A DNA stretch of 22,500 bases, taken from Prorocentrum cordatum (Eukaryota > Sar > Dinophyceae > Prorocentrales > Prorocentraceae). The stretch lies in NCBI GenBank assembly GCA_963575745.1, contig CAUYUJ010014275.1:40001-62500 (forward strand). Reading direction: 5' to 3'. Each line of letters starts with the position of its first letter. The first letter of the stretch is position 1. This document shows, one piece after another, positions 18,234 through 22,500 of this stretch. The notes under the pieces were generated by a model. The model ran no database searches, was not told the origin of the DNA, and was given only the letters and a program-made list of their open reading frames with translations. Both the position numbers and the translations under genes were made by a program.

Positions 18234-18572
18234 ATCTTTTGGCCTTCCTGGAGGCCCTCTTGGGGGCCTCTTGGGCCCTTTTGGGCCAGCTTCGAGCCAA
18301 CTTCGGCCATCTTGGTGGGTTCCTGGCACGTCTGACGCCGTCGGGAGCCGTTTTGGGGGCCTGTCTGGGCCAACGGGGGACCCTCTTGGGGCGCTCCAGG
18401 GCCGTCTTGGAGGCCATCTTGGGCGTCTTGGAGGCCATCTTGGGCGTGTTGGAGGCCTCTTGGGCCGTCTTGGGGCCCTCTAGGGGCCATCTTGGAGGCC
18501 ACTTGGGCCATCAGGGGGCTCTCTTGGGGGCCTCTTGGGCGATCTTGGGGGCTTCTTGGGCCGTCTTGAGCC

Positions 18573-18640
18573 GTCGGAGAGCCGAAAAGGCGCAAATGCC
18601 AAAATCCTTCAAAAACCAATGGAAAATCAATGATTTTGCC
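18573..18640 (+). repeat. Satellite core copy 9
   Basis: Starts GTCGGAGAGCCGAAAAG, 407 bases after copy 8. The dyad AAAATCA-A-TGATTTT at 18,623-18,637 is perfect. Confidence 0.8.
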
Positions 18641-18808
18641 CTCTTCGGACTCTCCTGGAGGACCTCTTGGAGGCCTCTTGGGCCGTCTGGGAGGCCTCTG
18701 GGGGGCCTCTTGGGCCGTCTTGGGCCGTCTTGGACTCTCTTGGGCCGTTTTGGAGGCCGTCTTGGACCATCTCGGGCGGACTTGGAGGCCATCTTGGGCC
18801 ATCTTCGC

Positions 18809-19020
18809 GATTTTTTGAGGATGTCCCGAGCGAAACGGCCGTTTTTGCGCACGGTGGCGGGTTCTGCCGGAGCCCACTGGGGAGTTCTTTTGGAAAAAGA
18901 ACCAAAACCAAAACCTAACAGCTCGTCCAGCACGCCGTGCACCCCTGCAAGCAGGGGGCGGCGGATCTTGTGGCCTTTGGTCCGTCCCGCCACCGTGCTA
19001 GGGTGGTGGGTCAGAGGCCT
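18809..19020 (+). repeat. Hairpin block copy 4, partial
   Basis: Shares GGGGAGTTCTTTTGGAAAA, AACCAAAACCAAAACC, CCAGCACGCC and the left arm of hairpin A. The right arm and the whole of hairpin B are missing or replaced. Confidence 0.7.
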
Positions 19021-19430
19021 CACGGATGTTGGTTGCGATCTCGCGGTCGGCTTCTCGGGGGCCTTCGGGAGGCAGTTTTGAAGCTTCGTGGGGCCCTTTT
19101 GGGCCTCTTGGGGGCCTCTTGGGGGCCTCGTGGGGGCCTCCCTGGTGATGCTGTGGGCCTCTTGGGGGCCTCCCTGGTGATGCTGGGCGCTCTTGGGGCC
19201 TCTTGGGCCCTCTTGGGGTCTCCTCAGGGCCTTTTAGGGCGGAAGGCTTGGATTTTCGGTTCGGGGTCCCCTTCTTGGGCCCCTCTTGGGGCCGTCTTGG
19301 GGCTCACTTGGGTCGTCTGGGGCGTCTCTTCGGCCATCTTGAGGCCCTCTTGGGCCATCTTGGGGCCCTCTTGGACGCCTCGTTGGCTGTCTTGGGGCGC
19401 TTTTGGGGGCCTCCTGGGCCGTCTTAGAGC

Positions 19431-19498
19431 GTCGAAGAGCCAGTATGGCGAGAGGGCCCAAATCCTTCAAACACCGAAACACATGACCGATTTTGGCC
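19431..19498 (+). repeat. Satellite core copy 10, most diverged
   Basis: Starts GTCGAAGAGCCAG. It keeps AAATCCTTCAAACACC and the GATTTTGGCC end, but the left dyad arm is lost. Confidence 0.65.
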
Positions 19499-19794
19499 TT
19501 TTGGGGCAGTCTTGGCGGCCTCTTGGGCCGTCTTGGCGGCCTCTTGGGCCGTCTCGGGGCCATCTTGGGGCCATCCTGGGCATCTTGGGGAGATCGTTCG
19601 GCGCTGGGGCCCTCGTGGGCCCGAGAAAGTCACGCGAGAAGGCGCGGCAAGCCCCAGGGGGCACGCGCCGAGCCCAAGAAGGTCTGAGAATTGAGGGTCT
19701 TGGCCCCTGAGGGCTCCCCAGGACCGAGGACTGAGGCTCGGGGGGTTGGCCGGATGACGCCAACTCCGTGCGCAGGACACGGTGGCGGATGTCT

Positions 19795-20640
19795 ACATGT
19801 ATATGTAAATGTATGTATGCATGCATGTATGTATGTATGTTTGTATGTATGTATGTATGCATGTATGTATGTATGTATGTATGTATGTATGTATGTAGGT
19901 ATGCACGTATGCATGCATGCATGCATGCATGCATGCATGTATGTATGTATGTATGTATGTATGTATGTGTACATGTTCACATACAGACATACGGACAATC
20001 ATACATCCATGCACACATACACCCATACACGCGTACATTCATACGTGCATGCATACATACACATATGCATGCGTGCATACATGCACACATGCATTTATGC
20101 ATACATGCATACAGACATAAGCACATACATACACACATACATACACACATACACACATACATGCATTTGTATAAACATACAGACAGACATACATACTTGC
20201 ATGCATGCATGCATGCATACATGCACATACATAATTATACACACCGATACACATACATGCATACACACATACATACATGCATACACACATACATACATGC
20301 ATGCATGCATGCGTGCATGCATACATACACACATACATACATACACACATACCCAAACACGGAACCTTACATACATACATGCATGCATGTATACATACGT
20401 ACATTCAGACATTCATGCACACATATTTACACATGTACATACGTACCTACATACATGCACATGCACACAACCACACATACATACAAAACATACATGCATG
20501 CATGCAGCCATGCATGCACACAACTACACACACAGACACACAAAACAGAGGCACCGACACATTCACATACACATGCATACATTCGTGCATACAATCGTAC
20601 ATACTCACATACATACTCATATAAAAATACATAAAAGACT
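19795..20640. repeat. Tetranucleotide microsatellite with strand switch (TATG to CATA)
   Basis: The left arm (about 19,796-19,969) is TATG/CATG-type on the plus strand. The right part (19,978-20,640) is CATA/CACA/CATG-type, which is its reverse complement. The junction is a short hairpin, GTATGTG (19,963-19,969) with CACATAC (19,978-19,984). Reading frames here are Met-Tyr-Val-Cys or His-Thr-Tyr-Ile repeats and are not genes. Confidence 0.92.
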
Positions 20641-20860
20641 GCAGTGGCGCTTCGCGCCGTGCACCTTGTTCTTTGTAATTTTCAATGCAGGCAGCGTGCG
20701 TGCGCGTGGACATGGGGCGGGCCACCGCCAAGTTGGAATGGGTGAGGAATTTTTAAGCGGGAGCGACCAGACAACACCAGCTGAGGCCAGCTCAAGGCGT
20801 TTCGGGGCCCAGAGGCGCGAACACGTCTCAGGCGAGTGGTTGGTCTAGCATGAAGCAAGG
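20641..20860. other. Short non-repetitive island
   Basis: About 220 bases of ordinary complexity between the microsatellite and the pyrimidine tract. It has a small perfect hairpin GGCGC-TTC-GCGCC at 20,646-20,658. No gene or RNA family is recognised. Confidence 0.5.
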
Positions 20861-21174
20861 CATCCTCCTTCTCTTTCTCCTCCTTCCCCTTTTCCTCCTC
20901 TCCTAGCTCCTCCTCATCCTCATCCTCTTTCTCCTCTCCCCCCCTCTTCCTCTAATTCCTCCTCCTCCTCTTTCTCCTCCTCCTCCTCAACCTCCTCCTC
21001 CTCCTTCTCCTCTTCCTCGTCCTCCACTTCCTACTCGTCCTCTTCTTCTCCCTGCTCCTCCTCTGTCTGCATCTTCCCCCCCATTATCCTTGTCCTTCTC
21101 TCCTTCCTCGTCGTCCTCTTCATCCTCCTCCTCTTCCTCCTCCTCCTCCTCTTCCTCCCCCCCTCCTTCTCCCC
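20861..21174 (+). repeat. Pyrimidine-rich TCC/CTC tract
   Basis: About 310 bases largely of C and T on the plus strand. It is equivalent to a diverged GGA tract on the minus strand and less regular than the tract at 13,149-13,672. Confidence 0.9.
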
Positions 21175-22275
21175 AGCGTGTCTCGCGATTTCGCTTCTAA
21201 TCGTTGCGGCCTCATGAGGGCCCCAAAGAGCTTCAAAACAGGCCCCAGAGAGGCCCAAGGCTGGCCCAAGAGGGCCCGGGAAGGCAGCAATCCAACAGGG
21301 CCCGCAGAGTCGGAAATCAGAAAACAAAAGTTGGAAAAACAATGTTTTCGGCCTTTTCGCTTTTTCGCTTCTGGATGACTCAAGAGGCGTCAAGATGACC
21401 CCAGGATCGCCTCATAGAGGCGCAAGTCGAGGCCCACAGAGGCCCAAGGCTGGCCGAAGAGGGCCTAAATAATTGAAAATCCATTTGAGAAAAACATTGG
21501 ACAATCAATGTTTTTGGTCTTCTTGCCTTGTCGCTTCCGAATTGGCTCTTGACATCGCTCGCAGCATCGAGATAAGCCCATGACGGCTTCAAATGAGTGC
21601 CCAGAGGAACCCGAAGGGGGGCACAGACTGGCCCCAGGGGGCCCGGAGGTTCGAGAATCAATGAAAAACCATGGGCGAAACAATGTTTTCGCCCGCATCG
21701 CCTTTTCGCTTCTGGTCGGCTCGGGAGGCGTCAAGATAGCCCCAGGATGGCTCCAGAGAGGCGCAAGCCGAGGCCCACAGAAGCCAAAGGCTGGCCGAAA
21801 CAGGCCCAAATGATTGAAAACCCGTGACAACCAAGGGGAAATCAATGTTTTTAGCCTTCTCGCTTTTTCGCTTACTATCCGCTCTTGAGGCGTCAAGATT
21901 GCCCCAGGACGGCTCCAAGCGAGTCCCCAGACGAGCCCCAAAGAGTCCCAAGGCTGGCCTAAAAGAGCGCCCAAATAATTGAAAAACAATGAAAACCCAT
22001 GGAGAAAACTAAGTTTTTGGCCTTCTCGCCTTTTCGCTTACGATCAGCTATTGAGACGTCGAGATAGCTCCCGGAGGGCTCCAAATGAGTCCCCAGACGA
22101 GCCCCGAACAGGCCCAAGGCTGGCGCAACAGGGCCCGGAGAGTCGAACATCAAAAAAACCCCTTTGAAAAAACAATGTTTTCGGCCTTCTCGCTTTTTCG
22201 CTTCCGGTTGGTTCGAGGGGCGTCAAGATGACCCCAGGATGGCCGCAGAGAGGCGCAAGACGGGCCCGAGGATTC
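21175..22275 (-). repeat. Second tandem array, period 162-175 bp
   Basis: The marker CGCTTC/A occurs at 21,192, 21,366, 21,532, 21,707, 21,869, 22,035 and 22,199, giving spacings of 174, 166, 175, 162, 166 and 164. Each unit has GGCGTCAAGAT, CCCCAGGA, CCCAAGGCTGGCC and an AAAACAATGTTTT-like dyad. On the minus strand the units read CTTGG-rich like the 14-19.8 kb satellite. No coding call is made. Confidence 0.85.
21491..21514. repeat. Inverted repeat in second-array unit
   Basis: AAAACATTG and CAATGTTTT form nine perfect pairs around a six-base loop (GACAAT). This is an expanded version of the unit's dyad. Confidence 0.8.
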
Positions 22276-22343
22276 GAAATTCGTTTGGGGGTGGGCTGCG
22301 CGGGGGTGTGGGCTCCTCGGCACCATAAAACATATGAGTAGGA

Positions 22344-22410
22344 ACACACACACACACGCACACACATATATATATATATACACATACACATACATATGTA
22401 TATGTATGTG
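22344..22410. repeat. CA/TA dinucleotide microsatellite
   Basis: CA repeats run into TA repeats and then imperfect ACATAC repeats. The remaining bases to 22,500 are AT-richer and hold no recognisable gene. Confidence 0.85.
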
Positions 22411-22500
22411 CACACATTTCTATGTAACATATTTAACATGATACTGGAGAGAAGCCTCAATCACAGTCTTTTTTTATGGCTATAGGGCTACGGGGCTATA

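Larger units (their letters stand above)
14044..19770 (+). repeat. Higher-order satellite array built of CTTGG-rich 10-12 bp monomers
   Basis: The basic monomer is GCCNTCTTGG-like and repeats every 10-12 bases over more than 5 kb. Superimposed are ten copies of a roughly 70 bp AT-richer core starting at 14,211, 14,608, 15,595, 15,921, 16,221, 17,074, 17,475, 18,166, 18,573 and 19,431. Also superimposed are four copies of a hairpin-type block. This gives about four higher-order units ending near 15,182, 16,829, 18,081 and 19,020, plus a partial one. Unit lengths shrink from about 1.65 kb to 0.94 kb. Frames open in this array are Gly, Leu, Trp and Ser repeats and occur in several frames at once. 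I do not call genes here. Confidence 0.85.

Noticed and set aside
14211-19498. CRISPR-like array from regularly repeated cores
   Set aside because: Spacing is 300-1,000 bases, intervening sequence is itself repetitive, there are no cas genes, and the context is eukaryotic.
14098-19710. Many plus- and minus-strand frames of 100-300 codons rich in Gly, Leu, Trp, Ser and Pro
   Set aside because: Several frames are open at once over the same satellite and they contain no domain. They are a by-product of GC-rich monomers lacking stop codons.
19691-20848. 385-codon frame of His-Thr-Tyr-Ile and Met-Tyr-Val-Cys repeats
   Set aside because: It is a direct translation of the tetranucleotide microsatellite, mirrored on the other strand.
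22479-22500. Telomere-like GGCTATAGGG repeat at the window end
   Set aside because: Only two or three imperfect units are present, and they do not match the TTTAGGG telomere repeat.

Overview
The window looks like nuclear DNA from a eukaryote with a large, GC-rich, repeat-filled genome. A dinoflagellate-type alga is my best guess. The reasons are the very GC-rich composition, a giant retroelement polyprotein whose OTU-like, methyltransferase-like and CCCH modules resemble dinoflagellate retroelements as I remember them, and the dense satellite DNA. No spliced-leader relic, tRNA, rRNA or ordinary host gene was seen, so the taxonomic call is an inference.

Positions 1 to about 12,900 hold one tyrosine-recombinase (DIRS-like) retrotransposon on the minus strand, cut by the left window edge. 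Its first ORF (ATG at 12,608, stop at 3,315) is open for 3,097 codons. It carries, in order, a hydrophobic N-terminal region, a Cys/His cluster, a Gag-like region with a CCCH zinc knuckle, an OTU-like protease region, a methyltransferase-like region, reverse transcriptase and RNase H. A second ORF begins at an ATGATGA overlap with the first ORF's stop. It carries three Cys-rich modules and then a tyrosine recombinase whose last catalytic residues lie beyond position 1. This second ORF is broken by an in-frame TGA at 2,632-2,634 and by a frame change that fits a G9 homopolymer at 906-914. The copy therefore has an intact RT ORF but a damaged or recoded integrase ORF.

Positions 12,899 to 13,672 are dominated by GGA microsatellite with a strong G-quadruplex motif. 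From about 13,615 to 19,770 lies a degenerate satellite built from 10-12 bp monomers (GCCNTCTTGG-like). It is organised into about four higher-order units, each with 2-3 copies of a roughly 70 bp AT-richer core and each ending in a roughly 210-330 bp block; in the best copies this block contains two separate hairpins. A 192 bp perfect direct duplication sits at its left end.

Positions 19,795 to 20,640 are a tetranucleotide microsatellite that switches from TATG to CATA and could fold back on itself. A short non-repetitive island (20,641-20,860) and a pyrimidine tract (20,861-21,174) follow. Next is a second tandem array with a period of 162-175 bp (about 21,175-22,275), apparently an inverted, diverged relative of the first satellite. 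The window ends in a CA/TA microsatellite. The long reading frames in the right-hand 10 kb follow from GC-rich or stop-poor repeats and are not supported as genes.
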